Assembly (NCBI RefSeq): GCF_029868855.1
Contig: NZ_JARWOV010000027.1
Span: forward strand, 1 to 39,898
DNA: 39,898 nucleotides
Direction of reading: 5' to 3'
From: Nocardia carnea
Lineage (GTDB): Bacteria > Actinomycetota > Actinomycetes > Mycobacteriales > Mycobacteriaceae
Part shown: piece after piece, positions 8,686 to 16,989 of the stretch
How positions within the stretch are numbered: position 1 is the first letter of the stretch
Layout of the letters: each line of letters opens with the position of its first letter
Notes under the pieces: generated by a model
Told to the model about the DNA's origin: nothing
Database searches by the model: none
What the model saw: the letters and a program-made list of their open reading frames with translations, nothing else
Position numbers and translations under genes: made by a program

Positions 8686-10152
8686 CTACGGCAATCCGAT
8701 GTACTCCGGCGGAGCGCCGAGCTTCGCCTCCAGGATCGGAATGGGTTTGTCCATCGGCAGCCCGTGCTCGTCGAAGGAGAGGGTTCCGCCGGCGGCGAGG
8801 AACTTCCGGTCCGAGTGCAGCCCCTTCATCGCTTGGAGGACCGGCCCGGAATCCACGATCTCCCCCACGTACGCGGCCGCGTTCCGGATCGCCTGGACAG
8901 CCGTCACCACGGCGTCGTGTTCCATGATGGCGGCGAAATCATCCAGATTGCCGTCGGAGAAATCCTTGTAGCAGATGGGGCCCGGACAATCGGGTGAGAA
9001 CTGCTCGACCGAGAACCGATTGAATCGATCCGGCTGGTCGGCCCAGGCCTGTGGATGCACAAGGCCCGTGTACAGCACCCTGACCCCCGTTTCCAATGCC
9101 TTCCCGGCAGGCACCTCCGCGAGCTGGTAGTACGGCATATCGTCAGCGGTGACCACCTGGATCGGGGTGTCGTTGCACGGGCGCGTGGCGAGCGCGGTGA
9201 GGAATTCGAGGGCGTCGGCGCCCCGGCCGGCGAAGTAGATGGTGCCCGGTGCCAGCCGGCAGATATTCGGCATCATGAGGTGGAACGCGATGGATACATC
9301 GCCGGCTTCGGAATCGAACGTCTCCGGCCGCGGCACCAGACGCTGCGGATCGTCGGGGAACCTCGACCGGAAGGCTTCGGCGAGGGTACGGCCGTACTGA
9401 TCGGCCGGGCTGTCGTCGCGAACCATCAGGATTCGGTCGTTGCTACCGGCGAGGAATTCGGCGGCGGCGCGCGCGTGCTCGGAGGCGGGCGGTGAAACCT
9501 TCAGGAAGCCCCGCCAGGGCGGCAGATCGTCGACGGTGAGTGTCGAGCCGATCACCGGCATCCCCAGGCGGGTCAACTCTGCGATGGCGTCCAGCGCGTT
9601 CTGGAAACTGAACGAGATCCCGGTGACCGCGACGATCCGTTCGGCCGCACGGCGGGCTTCGATCTGTTCGACCACAGTCGGCCAGGCGGCGAAATCGACG
9701 CCCGGATTCGCCAGCAGCAGCCGGATCTTCGGGGTGCGTTTCCAGATGCTGGTCTCGTTGGCGGCGAGCTGGGCCAGATGCGCGCCGGCCAGCCGGTGCT
9801 GGATGCCCGCCGTCGTGACGTTGCCTTCATCGTTGTTGCCGGAGGTCATCGGCGTGAGCAAGACGATGCTCACGTACGGTTCCCCGGAGTTCGCAACCGC
9901 GGTGTTCTGGGCCAGGATGCGCTGCTCGATATCGCCGAGTTCGTCGGAGAACCGGACACTGCCGTCGGTGACCCCGACGCATTCGCCGCTCTCCTCGGCC
10001 CGGACGACACCGTCTCCGCAGCTGTTGTCCGTCCGGAAGTGTTCGGGCAGCCAGATCACCGCGACCACGATCAAGGCCACCAACAGGAGCGCGGCGGGTA
10101 TCCACCACCATTTCCGGTAGCCGGGCGGCGGCGGCTGGATCAAGGTGGTCAT
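8686..10152 (-). CDS. Membrane-anchored type 1 periplasmic-binding-fold protein (ABC substrate-binding-like)
   Basis: A 488-residue protein with a short cytoplasmic Pro-rich N-terminus, one strong membrane segment (about 15-36), then an extracytoplasmic domain. No lipobox follows, so it is a signal anchor rather than a lipoprotein. Just outside the membrane is CGDGV...GECVGVTDGS (C45 and C58, a likely disulfide). The rest resembles branched-chain amino acid type binding proteins (type 1 periplasmic-binding fold), for example VTGISFSFQNALDAIAEL and GMPVIGSTLTVDDL, with four more cysteines near the C-terminus. No permease or ABC ATPase is adjacent. Its ATG overlaps the stop of the upstream NTPase gene (ATGA, 10149-10152), and a GGAGAGG site precedes it. 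It is therefore more likely a sensor for that NTPase than a transport component. Confidence 0.82.
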   Translation of the reverse strand: MTTLIQPPPPGYRKWWWIPAALLLVALIVVAVIWLPEHFRTDNSCGDGVVRAEESGECVGVTDGSVRFSDELGDIEQRILAQNTAVANSGEPYVSIVLLTPMTSGNNDEGNVTTAGIQHRLAGAHLAQLAANETSIWKRTPKIRLLLANPGVDFAAWPTVVEQIEARRAAERIVAVTGISFSFQNALDAIAELTRLGMPVIGSTLTVDDLPPWRGFLKVSPPASEHARAAAEFLAGSNDRILMVRDDSPADQYGRTLAEAFRSRFPDDPQRLVPRPETFDSEAGDVSIAFHLMMPNICRLAPGTIYFAGRGADALEFLTALATRPCNDTPIQVVTADDMPYYQLAEVPAGKALETGVRVLYTGLVHPQAWADQPDRFNRFSVEQFSPDCPGPICYKDFSDGNLDDFAAIMEHDAVVTAVQAIRNAAAYVGEIVDSGPVLQAMKGLHSDRKFLAAGGTLSFDEHGLPMDKPIPILEAKLGAPPEYIGLP

Positions 10153-12182
10153 CGATACCTCTCCGCTCGTTCGTACAGCAGCAGAGCGCCGCGGCCGAGA
10201 CCCCGGGCGAGCTGCCGGAATTCGTTCTCGATGGTGCGATCGAGGGTCCGCTGCGGATCGCCGAGGGGATCGTTGGACACCCACAGCGCGGCGATCAGCC
10301 ACGCCATCTCGTGCTCGGGTTCCAAACCGTTGTCCCGGACGATCGCTTCGACCTGAGTGAACGGAGTTGCCTCGGCGTCCGGGCGGCGGGGGGCCGAGGT
10401 GATCAGATCCAGATCGGAGAGCCACGCGGTGGCCGCGGTATGACCGAACTCGGTCTGCCCGGGCAGGAACGGCCGCTCCAGGTATTCGATGGCGGAGCCG
10501 AGTTCGCCGAGCGCGAGATCGTGGTAGACGGCCGCTATTTCGGCCGCCGCCTCGCCTTCGTCGAATTTGCGCCGGTAGACATCCCGGCAGATCGTATGTG
10601 TGGCCTCCCAGTTCCGGGGGTCGTCCGGTTCGCGACCGGCCAGTTCGCACAGCAGGATCCGGCGCAGCCAGGTATCGAGCACCATCTCCGGCTCCGGGCC
10701 ACCGGTGGTCCGGATCCACAGCCGGTTGCGCAGTTCCTGGAGCAGCGCCTCCCCGTCCGGCAGGGCGGAGTCCAGGATCTCTCGTTGATAGAGCACATCC
10801 ACGGTGCGCCCCGCGGCCGCGGTTACCAGATCACGCAAGTTCTCGGCCGTCGCGAAATCGCCCAGCAGCCGTTCGCGGGCCCGTTCCAGCACGGTGCCGG
10901 GCGTGTCGACCGGCTCTTGCAAGGGATCGTGGTGGGTGCCCACGGCGCTGGTGAGGACGGTCCGCGCGCCGGCGAGCGGATCGTCTTCCCCGGTCTGTCC
11001 CAGCGCGGCGAGAACATCGGTGGTTGCGGCGGCGTTCCCGCCGGTGAGGGCACGGACGAAATCCGCGACCCGCGGCACCGAGCGCATCCGCTGCTCGGCG
11101 GCGAGATCGCCGGTGGTCTGCGCGCTCAACCGGCTCACATCCACCAGGTACCAGGGAAACCAGGAGGCGGCGGGGTTATCGGCGGACGCCCAGTCGGTGA
11201 AGATATCGGGTGGAGTGCGCGGTTCCGGCCATTCGATACCGCCGGTCCGGTGTTCGGGTTCGCGGCGCTCGGTGGCATCGCTGAAGCGGTGCATTCCGGG
11301 ACGGTGCCAGCATTCGCTCCAGGCGGGCAGCCATTGCGCGCTGGTGGCGACGACCACCAGCGGATCCGGTTCGGCACCGTTGCGCCGCCGCGCTTCGCGC
11401 AGGGTCTGCAGGAATTGCCGGCCGGAGGGGGTGTGCGCATTGTCCAGCAGCAGTACGGAATTGAGTGTGCGTCCCGTTCCACGCATCCCGCTGTAGGCGT
11501 GCCGCAGATCGTGCAGGAATGCCATCCCGAAGATGGCGTCGGCCTCGGCCCGGGATTCGTCGTCGCCGTGTGCCCATTTGGCGAGGTCGATCAGCATATC
11601 CGCACGTTCGACCTGATCACCGGTGAGCCGCGGCCCCCGCTTGATGCGGCGCCTGATACTGATCCGGTTCAGGCTCTGCAGCAGGCTTTCCACGGCCATA
11701 CCCACCCACGGCGACAAACCTTCGGGCACCTGCCCGGCGGCCTCGAGGATATCGGCGACGCTTTGACTGCGAGCCTCCATGGGCTGGGCGCTGGAGACGA
11801 CCTGGCGCAGGTTCTGCAGCGCGGCCCGGCGGTTGTCGGCCTGCATATGCAGCGTGCTGCCGACCGCGACGAGGCACAGCCACAGTTGCGGGAAGGTGAT
11901 GCTGCCGAATTGTGCTCGTTTCCGGCCGAGTTCGAAGGCGAGCTCGCCGAAGACCTCGCGCGGAGGGCGGTCGCCGCGGCCCAGATCGACCTGGGCGAGT
12001 GGCAGTTTCGCGCACCGTTGGGCGAGTGCCTGCAGCAGAACGGTTTTCCCGCTCCCGGGCGGCCCGACCGCCACGACCACCGGCAGCAATCGGCTCCGGC
12101 CCTCCGGCCGCTGGACCAACTGTTCGATCAGCTGCCCGGTGATCGGTTCCAGCCCATGCAGCACCGGGCCTTCTCCTGGCAT
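10149..12182 (-). CDS. P-loop NTPase paired with the periplasmic-binding-fold protein
   Basis: A 677-residue protein with no membrane segment. Walker A GPPGSGKT is at 40-47, a Walker B-like NSVLLLDNAH at 241-250 (D247) and a sensor-like strand LVVVATSAQWLP at about 275-286. This puts it among AAA/STAND-like ATPases rather than transport ABC ATPases. The C-terminal half (about 340-677) is Leu/Ala/Arg-rich and helical, with no domain I recognise. The ATG at 12182 is 6 bases from a GGGAGG site; an in-frame TTG at 12203 is a weaker choice. The stop overlaps the next start by 4 bases, so the pair is made together. A signalling or defence-type switch coupled to an outside sensor is inference only. 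Confidence 0.8.
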   Translation of the reverse strand: MPGEGPVLHGLEPITGQLIEQLVQRPEGRSRLLPVVVAVGPPGSGKTVLLQALAQRCAKLPLAQVDLGRGDRPPREVFGELAFELGRKRAQFGSITFPQLWLCLVAVGSTLHMQADNRRAALQNLRQVVSSAQPMEARSQSVADILEAAGQVPEGLSPWVGMAVESLLQSLNRISIRRRIKRGPRLTGDQVERADMLIDLAKWAHGDDESRAEADAIFGMAFLHDLRHAYSGMRGTGRTLNSVLLLDNAHTPSGRQFLQTLREARRRNGAEPDPLVVVATSAQWLPAWSECWHRPGMHRFSDATERREPEHRTGGIEWPEPRTPPDIFTDWASADNPAASWFPWYLVDVSRLSAQTTGDLAAEQRMRSVPRVADFVRALTGGNAAATTDVLAALGQTGEDDPLAGARTVLTSAVGTHHDPLQEPVDTPGTVLERARERLLGDFATAENLRDLVTAAAGRTVDVLYQREILDSALPDGEALLQELRNRLWIRTTGGPEPEMVLDTWLRRILLCELAGREPDDPRNWEATHTICRDVYRRKFDEGEAAAEIAAVYHDLALGELGSAIEYLERPFLPGQTEFGHTAATAWLSDLDLITSAPRRPDAEATPFTQVEAIVRDNGLEPEHEMAWLIAALWVSNDPLGDPQRTLDRTIENEFRQLARGLGRGALLLYERAERYR

Positions 12183-12461
12183 CGCCCCTCCCGCGTTCGG
12201 CAATCGATATCCGGCCTATCGGTATCCGGCGCCACAGTGTGAACCGGTGCTCGGACCGGGTGAACTGCTGGACGATATCGATCAGTGCAGCCATCGTAGG
12301 CAAATCTGCCCAGGCTGTTGGAGTAGCCATGAGATCGCAATATGAAACGGGAAGCCCGAATTGCGTTCTGGGGGCAGCCGTGACGTGCGAGGCCGGGCGA
12401 CCGGTGAGCTCCGGAACCTCGGGGACGTCGACGCGGCCCCGGGTGTTCCGGCGATGTGCGG

Positions 12462-12692
12462 TCAGCCCGCGGTGGACGGTCCCGATATCGAGGCCGACAA
12501 CGACGACAACCAGCAGAGCGGAGACGGGGGATACTGCATGGTGCAGACCAGCCCGATGTCTTCGGACGCCTGCCGCTCGGCGGCGGGCTGTGACTGCGGT
12601 ACCAGGGGTACGGCCGAGGCGGTGGCCGCGCCGGCGGCCGGGATCGTGAGCAGTGCCGACGCCAGCAGGGCGGCCCGGAGAGTACGACGCAT
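12462..12692 (-). CDS. Small secreted two-cysteine peptide
   Basis: 76 residues. A Sec signal peptide is clear: MRRTLRAAL, a hydrophobic core, and a likely cleavage after ATASA at residue 27. The mature part (about 49 residues) has just two cysteines, in LVCTMQ and SPLCWL, which could form one disulfide. An AGGAAGG ribosome binding site precedes the ATG, and third codon positions are mostly G or C, supporting real coding. It is not a family I recognise. It lies on the same strand and 279 bases upstream of the NTPase gene, so co-transcription is possible but unproven. I see no gene in the 279-base gap between them. Confidence 0.7.
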   Translation of the reverse strand: MRRTLRAALLASALLTIPAAGAATASAVPLVPQSQPAAERQASEDIGLVCTMQYPPSPLCWLSSLSASISGPSTAG

Positions 12693-12836
12693 GATTACAT
12701 CCTTCCTGACCGGAGGATCCCGATCAGCAGCGAAGGTAGTGCCGATCCCGGCCGCCGCCCAGCCCCGACTTGCCGTGCCCGTGGTTTCGTGGGCAGGACA
12801 CCGGTGCAGGACCGGAAGGATGTCGGGGCACGAGGG

Positions 12837-12842
12837 TACGGT
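12837..12842 (+). promoter_or_regulatory. -10 box TACGGT before the DUF1697 gene
   Basis: TACGGT ends 6 bases before the ATG at 12849. No ribosome binding site is present, so the transcript is probably leaderless. Confidence 0.4.
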
Positions 12843-12848
12843 CTGCCC

Positions 12849-13397
12849 ATGACCAGGTACGCGGCGTTGCTACGCGGCATCATGCCCAGCAATCCGAATA
12901 TGAGCAACGAGAAGTTGCGTGGTGTATTCACCGGGCTCGGCTTCGAATCGGTGGCGTCGGTGCTGTCCAGCGGCAATATCGTGTTCGCCACCGAAGAGAC
13001 GCCCGGCGCCGAGCTGGAGGACCGGATCCAGGAAGCCCTCAACGCCGAACTCGGGATCCCGGGCGGCACGGTGATCCGCGACCATTCCGAGCTACGTGCC
13101 CTGCTGGACCGCGACCCCTTCGCCGGTTACACCCACGGCCGCGAAACCTATCTGACCGTGACCTTCTTCAAGGACAGCGCACACTCCCGCGTCGAGATGC
13201 CCGCCGATACCGATCCGCGTACGAAGGTCGTCGGCTACGACGATCAGGCGCGGGCCTTTCTCTCGATCATCGACAACTCCGTGCCGAATTCCCCGAATTT
13301 CATGATGTGGCTGGAACGGAACTACGGGAAGAACATCACGACCCGGACCTGGCTCACCGTGCAGCGCGTAGTGAAGAAGATGGAATCGCCGAAATAG
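12849..13397 (+). CDS. DUF1697 family protein
   Basis: 182 residues. The start MTRYAALLRGI, the segment KLRGVFTGLGFESVASVLSSG followed by NIVFAT, and a C-terminal WLTVQRVVKKM are hallmarks of DUF1697, a widespread family of small soluble proteins without an assigned activity. It is complete and near the usual length. The start is fixed at 12849 because the family begins at this Met; in-frame codons further upstream would add an unconserved tail. It converges on the acyltransferase gene, with 35 bases between the stops. Confidence 0.85.
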   Translation: MTRYAALLRGIMPSNPNMSNEKLRGVFTGLGFESVASVLSSGNIVFATEETPGAELEDRIQEALNAELGIPGGTVIRDHSELRALLDRDPFAGYTHGRETYLTVTFFKDSAHSRVEMPADTDPRTKVVGYDDQARAFLSIIDNSVPNSPNFMMWLERNYGKNITTRTWLTVQRVVKKMESPK

Positions 13398-13432
13398 CCG
13401 CCTGCCGGCGACCTACGCTGGGGTCGCACCGG

Positions 13433-14182
13433 TTATGCGTCCTGGGCGACGCCGTTCTTCTTGCGTTCGATATCGGCGAGTGCGGCCTCGCGTGCCGCCC
13501 GTTCGGCGGCCTGGGCCTCCCAGGTCGATTTGCGGTTCTTCACCACCCGGGCGGGTGCACCGACCGCGATGCTGTAATCCGGGATCTCGCCCTTCACCAC
13601 CGCGTGCGCGCCCAGCACACAGCCCCGTCCGACCCGGGTTTCGCGCAGCACGGTGACCTTCGCGGCGATCCAGGTGTCGGGTCCGATTCGCACCGGGCTC
13701 TTCACGATGCCCTGATCCTTGATCGGCATGGTGATGTCGTCCATCCGGTGATCGAAATCGGTGATGTAGCACCAGTCCGCGACCAGCGTCGATTCGCCGA
13801 TCTCGATATCGAGGTAGGTGTTGACCACGTTGTCCTTGCCGAACACCACTTTGTCGCCGATCCGCAGTGAGCCCTCGTGGCAGCGGATGGCGTTACCGTC
13901 GCCGATATGGACCCAGCGTCCGATTTCGAGCCGGCCCAGTCCGGGAGTGGCGTGGATTTCCACCCGTTTGCCGAGGAAGACCATGCCGCGCAGGATCACG
14001 TGCGGGTTGGCCAGCCGGAATTTGAGCAGGCGGTAGTACCGCACCAGGTACCAGGGCGTATAGGCACGGTTGGCCACGACCCAGCGCAGCGAATCGCGGG
14101 TGAGGAAACGTGCCTGCCTGGGGTCCCGGCGCCGGGAACCCTGCCATCGCGTGCGCAACGGTGCGCCCCACATGCTCGTCAC
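13433..14182 (-). CDS. Hexapeptide-repeat acyltransferase (Rv3034c-like)
   Basis: 249 residues. The region from about 65 to 215 is a left-handed beta-helix with hexapeptide repeats (LEIGRWVHIGDGNAI, LRIGDKVVFGKDN, VRIGPDTWIAAKVTVLRET, GRGCVLGAHAVVKGEI) and ends in the acetyltransferase-typical YSIAVGAPARVVK. Such enzymes transfer acetyl or other acyl groups to sugars. In M. tuberculosis the counterpart Rv3034c lies in the cluster tied to methylglucose lipopolysaccharide, which makes acylation of that polymer a reasonable guess. The C-terminal Ala/Glu-rich helix is charged. The GTG at 14182 has an AGGAGA site 6 bases upstream; ATG 14173 is an alternative. A TAGGCT -10 box lies at 14225-14230 on the complement. 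Confidence 0.85.
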   Translation of the reverse strand: MTSMWGAPLRTRWQGSRRRDPRQARFLTRDSLRWVVANRAYTPWYLVRYYRLLKFRLANPHVILRGMVFLGKRVEIHATPGLGRLEIGRWVHIGDGNAIRCHEGSLRIGDKVVFGKDNVVNTYLDIEIGESTLVADWCYITDFDHRMDDITMPIKDQGIVKSPVRIGPDTWIAAKVTVLRETRVGRGCVLGAHAVVKGEIPDYSIAVGAPARVVKNRKSTWEAQAAERAAREAALADIERKKNGVAQDA

Positions 14183-14224
14183 GACGTCTCTCCTGAATCT
14201 CCCGTGGTCCCCCTACCGCCGAAC

Positions 14225-14230
14225 AGCCTA
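14225..14230 (-). promoter_or_regulatory. -10 box TAGGCT for the acyltransferase gene
   Basis: Read on the minus strand, the box is TAGGCT and lies 42 bases upstream of the GTG start, leaving a short leader that contains the AGGAGA site. It sits in the 133-base divergent region shared with the PQQ-like lipoprotein gene. Confidence 0.35.
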
Positions 14231-14315
14231 CTTTCGTGCTCTGCGGGCCCGGCCTATACCCTTCCGTTAATCTCACACATGGCCGGGGCGACAGGACGAC
14301 GGAGGAGACCAGCAG

Positions 14316-15626
14316 GTGCGTATCGGCGGCGGCGTACGGACCGGGTCCTGGCTCGCGGTGATTGTCGCGGCGGTGGGTGTGCTCACCGCGTGCGGTACCG
14401 ATGTGGACGACATCACGGTCGGGCGGGGGCTCGGCTGGCCCGCGGCGGGCCACGAGGCCCGTAACAGCGGCAATACCCAGGTGACCGGCTCCCGGGCGTT
14501 GAGCCTGCGGTGGTCGCGGCCGGTCGGCGGGCCCATCGCCCAGCCGGTGACGGTGGGTTCGGAAGGACAGATCTTCCTGACCAGTCGTACCGACGCGAAC
14601 TGTGAGATCTTCTCCTACCAGATGCGCACGGGCCGTAAACGTTTCTGCAATCCGCTGGGCCCGCATTCCATCTACTCGCCCACCCTGCTCGACGGCGCGA
14701 GCAACGTGTATGTGGGGCTGGACAGCGCGGTCGAATCGGCGAACCAGCTCGGCCAGCCGCGGTGGCGTACCCCCGTGGCCGGGGTGCCGACCGGTATGCA
14801 GTTCACCGGCGACGGTCATCTGCTGGTGATCACGCAATCGGGTCAGGTGGATGTGCTGGAGCGGCAGACCGGTAAACGGATGGTGCCCACCCAGCAACTG
14901 CTGCCGAGTCCCGATTTCCTGCAGAGCCCCAACCTCGACTGGCCACCGGCCGGGGACGGTCTCGAAGACTGCGCGACGGGCGGCCCGAACTGCGCGGTGG
15001 CCACCATCGCCGCCATGGAGGTCGACTCCGGGCGGATCTATGCCACCGTGCGCAAACCGGGCGAACCCGATGCCGCCCTGGTGGCGTTGCGCTATGCCGA
15101 CGGCAAGGTCGTGCAGGAATGGAGCAGGGCGATCCTGGCCGGGGGCAGTGCCACCGATCCCGCGCTCTCCGCCGACGGTTCCACGCTCTACATCGGTGAC
15201 AACAGCCGGCGCCTGCTGGCCGTCGACACCGCCGACGGTAAGCCGAAATGGGAAGCGCATCTGGACTGGGAGCCGCGCCGCGGTATCTCGGTCTCCGACG
15301 ACGGCCTGATCATCCCGGCCGGCGACGACGGCTACCTGATGGCTTTGCGCGATACCGGCGCCGGCTACGAAAGGGTCTGGGAGCGTAAGGATCTGGCCCT
15401 GCGCGGCGCTCCCGTGCAGACGGCCGGCGGTACCGGTTACGTCACCGCCGCCATCGGCGCCGGCCTGAACCTGATCACCTTCGACACCGCCACCGGCGCC
15501 ACCATCGACTCCGATGTCCTGCCGGGGGCGTCGGGCACCACCACCGGAACCGCCGTGGGCGCCGAGGGAGAGGTCGTGGTCGCGACCCGGATCGGCGAGC
15601 TCTTCACCTTCCGCGAAAAAGCCTGA
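14316..15626 (+). CDS. PQQ-like beta-propeller lipoprotein (Rv3035-like)
   Basis: 436 residues. The N-terminus is a lipoprotein signal: a hydrophobic run then VLTAC with C26 as the lipidated cysteine, placing it outside the membrane. The mature part has repeated propeller blades of PQQ-like type, such as LSADGSTLYIGDNSRRLLAVDTADGKPKW and VSDDGLIIPAGDDGYLMAL. There is no obvious quinone cofactor site or enzymatic motif, so a scaffold or binding role is more likely than dehydrogenase activity. It is the positional match of M. tuberculosis Rv3035. A GGAGGAG site 8 bases before the GTG fixes the start. Confidence 0.88.
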   Translation: MRIGGGVRTGSWLAVIVAAVGVLTACGTDVDDITVGRGLGWPAAGHEARNSGNTQVTGSRALSLRWSRPVGGPIAQPVTVGSEGQIFLTSRTDANCEIFSYQMRTGRKRFCNPLGPHSIYSPTLLDGASNVYVGLDSAVESANQLGQPRWRTPVAGVPTGMQFTGDGHLLVITQSGQVDVLERQTGKRMVPTQQLLPSPDFLQSPNLDWPPAGDGLEDCATGGPNCAVATIAAMEVDSGRIYATVRKPGEPDAALVALRYADGKVVQEWSRAILAGGSATDPALSADGSTLYIGDNSRRLLAVDTADGKPKWEAHLDWEPRRGISVSDDGLIIPAGDDGYLMALRDTGAGYERVWERKDLALRGAPVQTAGGTGYVTAAIGAGLNLITFDTATGATIDSDVLPGASGTTTGTAVGAEGEVVVATRIGELFTFREKA

Positions 15627-15726
15627 CCGGACTGTCCCCCGGCGGCGGTCGATCCAGGCCCCGCTTTCGGCCGATATGCCGCAGTGGCCGGTGCCGCGCG
15701 AACTCCGGTTCGCTACCGGCCGCGGT

Positions 15727-16989
15727 TCACAGCGGCTGGCCGGGGTCCCGTTCGGGAAGCGGGCGGCGGTCGATCTCGGGCCGGCCGAGAGGAGTGCGGA
15801 CGCGGCGTTTCGCGCCGGAATACACCCCGGCGGTTTCCGCGGCCACCACGTCCCAGGCGAAATCCTCGGTGAGCCGGTCGCGAGCGGCCCGCGCGCGTTG
15901 CTGCGCGGCGGCCGGATCGTCGAGGACCGCGGTCACCGCGTCCACCAGACCGTTGACGTCCGCGGGTTCGAACGACGCCCCGGTCACGCCGTCGATCACG
16001 GCTTCGCCGAGGCCGCCCGCGGTGGAGGTGACCAGCGGTGTTCCGGCGGCGGCCGCTTCCAGCGCGACGATCCCGAACGGCTCGTAGCGGCTGGGCAGCA
16101 CGATGGCGTCGGCCCCGTGCAGCCAGCCCAGGAGTTCGGCATGGTCCAGCTGCCCGGTGAAATGCACCGCGCGCGCTACCCGGTGCACGCGGGTGCGCTC
16201 CCGCAACCATTCGAACTGGGTCCCGACCCCGGCGATGGTCAGCGTGGTACCGGGGTGGGCGCGGCGGATGCGGGGCAGCGCGGCGATCGCGTCCTGGATG
16301 CCTTTCTCGTATTCGAGCCGCCCCACGTACAGCAGGCGCGGCGGCCCGCTCCGCGGCGGCCGGGGACGAAACGACCAGGCCCCCACGTCGATACCGTTGC
16401 GGATCACATGTACGGGCACCCGGTCGGGCCGGTAGAGCCGCTCCACCTCGTCCTGCATGGACGCCGAGCAGGTGATGAGCGCGTCCGATTCGTTGGCCAG
16501 CCACCATTCGACCGAATGCACCTGCCGGTTCACCCGCCCCGCGACCCAGCCGCTGTGCCGGCCGGCCTCGGTGGCGTGGATGGTCGAGACGAGCGGGACG
16601 TCGTAGTACTCGGCCAGCGCGATCGCCGGATGCGCCACCAGCCAATCGTGTGCGTGCACCACATCGGGGGTCCAGCCCTCGCCGATACCGGGTTTGTCCA
16701 AGGCGACCCCGGCGCGCACCATCGCATGCCCCATGGCCAGCGTCCAGGCGAGCATATCCTCGCCGAAATCGAAGATCGGCGGATCTTCCGCGACCGCCAC
16801 CACCAGCACGCCCTCGGCGACGAACGAATGTGTGGGATGGGTGGCGGGGCTGGTTCCGGTGGGGCGCCGCGCGAGCACCACCACCTCGTGCCCGGCCGCC
16901 GCCAGCGAGGTCGCGAGGTGGTGGACATGCCTGCCCAGACCCCCGACGACCACGGGTGGGTATTCCCACGACACCATCAAGATCTTCAT
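15727..16989 (-). CDS. GT4 glycosyltransferase (Rv3032-like alpha-1,4-glucosyltransferase)
   Basis: 420 residues with a GT-B fold. The N-terminal domain starts MKILMVSWEYPP with GGLGRH at 16-21. The C-terminal domain has YVGRLEYEKG (R224, K229) and the EX7E motif SRYEPFGIVALE with E303 and E311, the donor-binding site of retaining family 4 enzymes. In M. tuberculosis, Rv3032 is genetically tied to making the alpha-1,4-glucan of methylglucose lipopolysaccharide and glycogen, and length and context here agree. Its ATG overlaps the stop of the GH57 gene by 4 bases (16986-16989), so the genes form a coupled operon. All key residues are present. Confidence 0.9.
   Translation of the reverse strand: MKILMVSWEYPPVVVGGLGRHVHHLATSLAAAGHEVVVLARRPTGTSPATHPTHSFVAEGVLVVAVAEDPPIFDFGEDMLAWTLAMGHAMVRAGVALDKPGIGEGWTPDVVHAHDWLVAHPAIALAEYYDVPLVSTIHATEAGRHSGWVAGRVNRQVHSVEWWLANESDALITCSASMQDEVERLYRPDRVPVHVIRNGIDVGAWSFRPRPPRSGPPRLLYVGRLEYEKGIQDAIAALPRIRRAHPGTTLTIAGVGTQFEWLRERTRVHRVARAVHFTGQLDHAELLGWLHGADAIVLPSRYEPFGIVALEAAAAGTPLVTSTAGGLGEAVIDGVTGASFEPADVNGLVDAVTAVLDDPAAAQQRARAARDRLTEDFAWDVVAAETAGVYSGAKRRVRTPLGRPEIDRRPLPERDPGQPL

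Noticed and set aside
10311..12242. A 643-codon open frame on the plus strand opposite the NTPase gene
   Set aside because: Composition is Gly/Arg/Pro-rich, without motifs. The minus frame has Walker motifs, a ribosome binding site and a coupled neighbour.
12128..12340. A 70-codon minus-strand frame just upstream of the NTPase gene
   Set aside because: Overlaps the NTPase start in another frame and has no domain or ribosome binding site.
13893..15260. A 455-codon minus-strand frame opposite the PQQ-like lipoprotein
   Set aside because: No domain and His/Arg/Gly-rich. The plus frame has a lipobox, propeller repeats and a good ribosome binding site.
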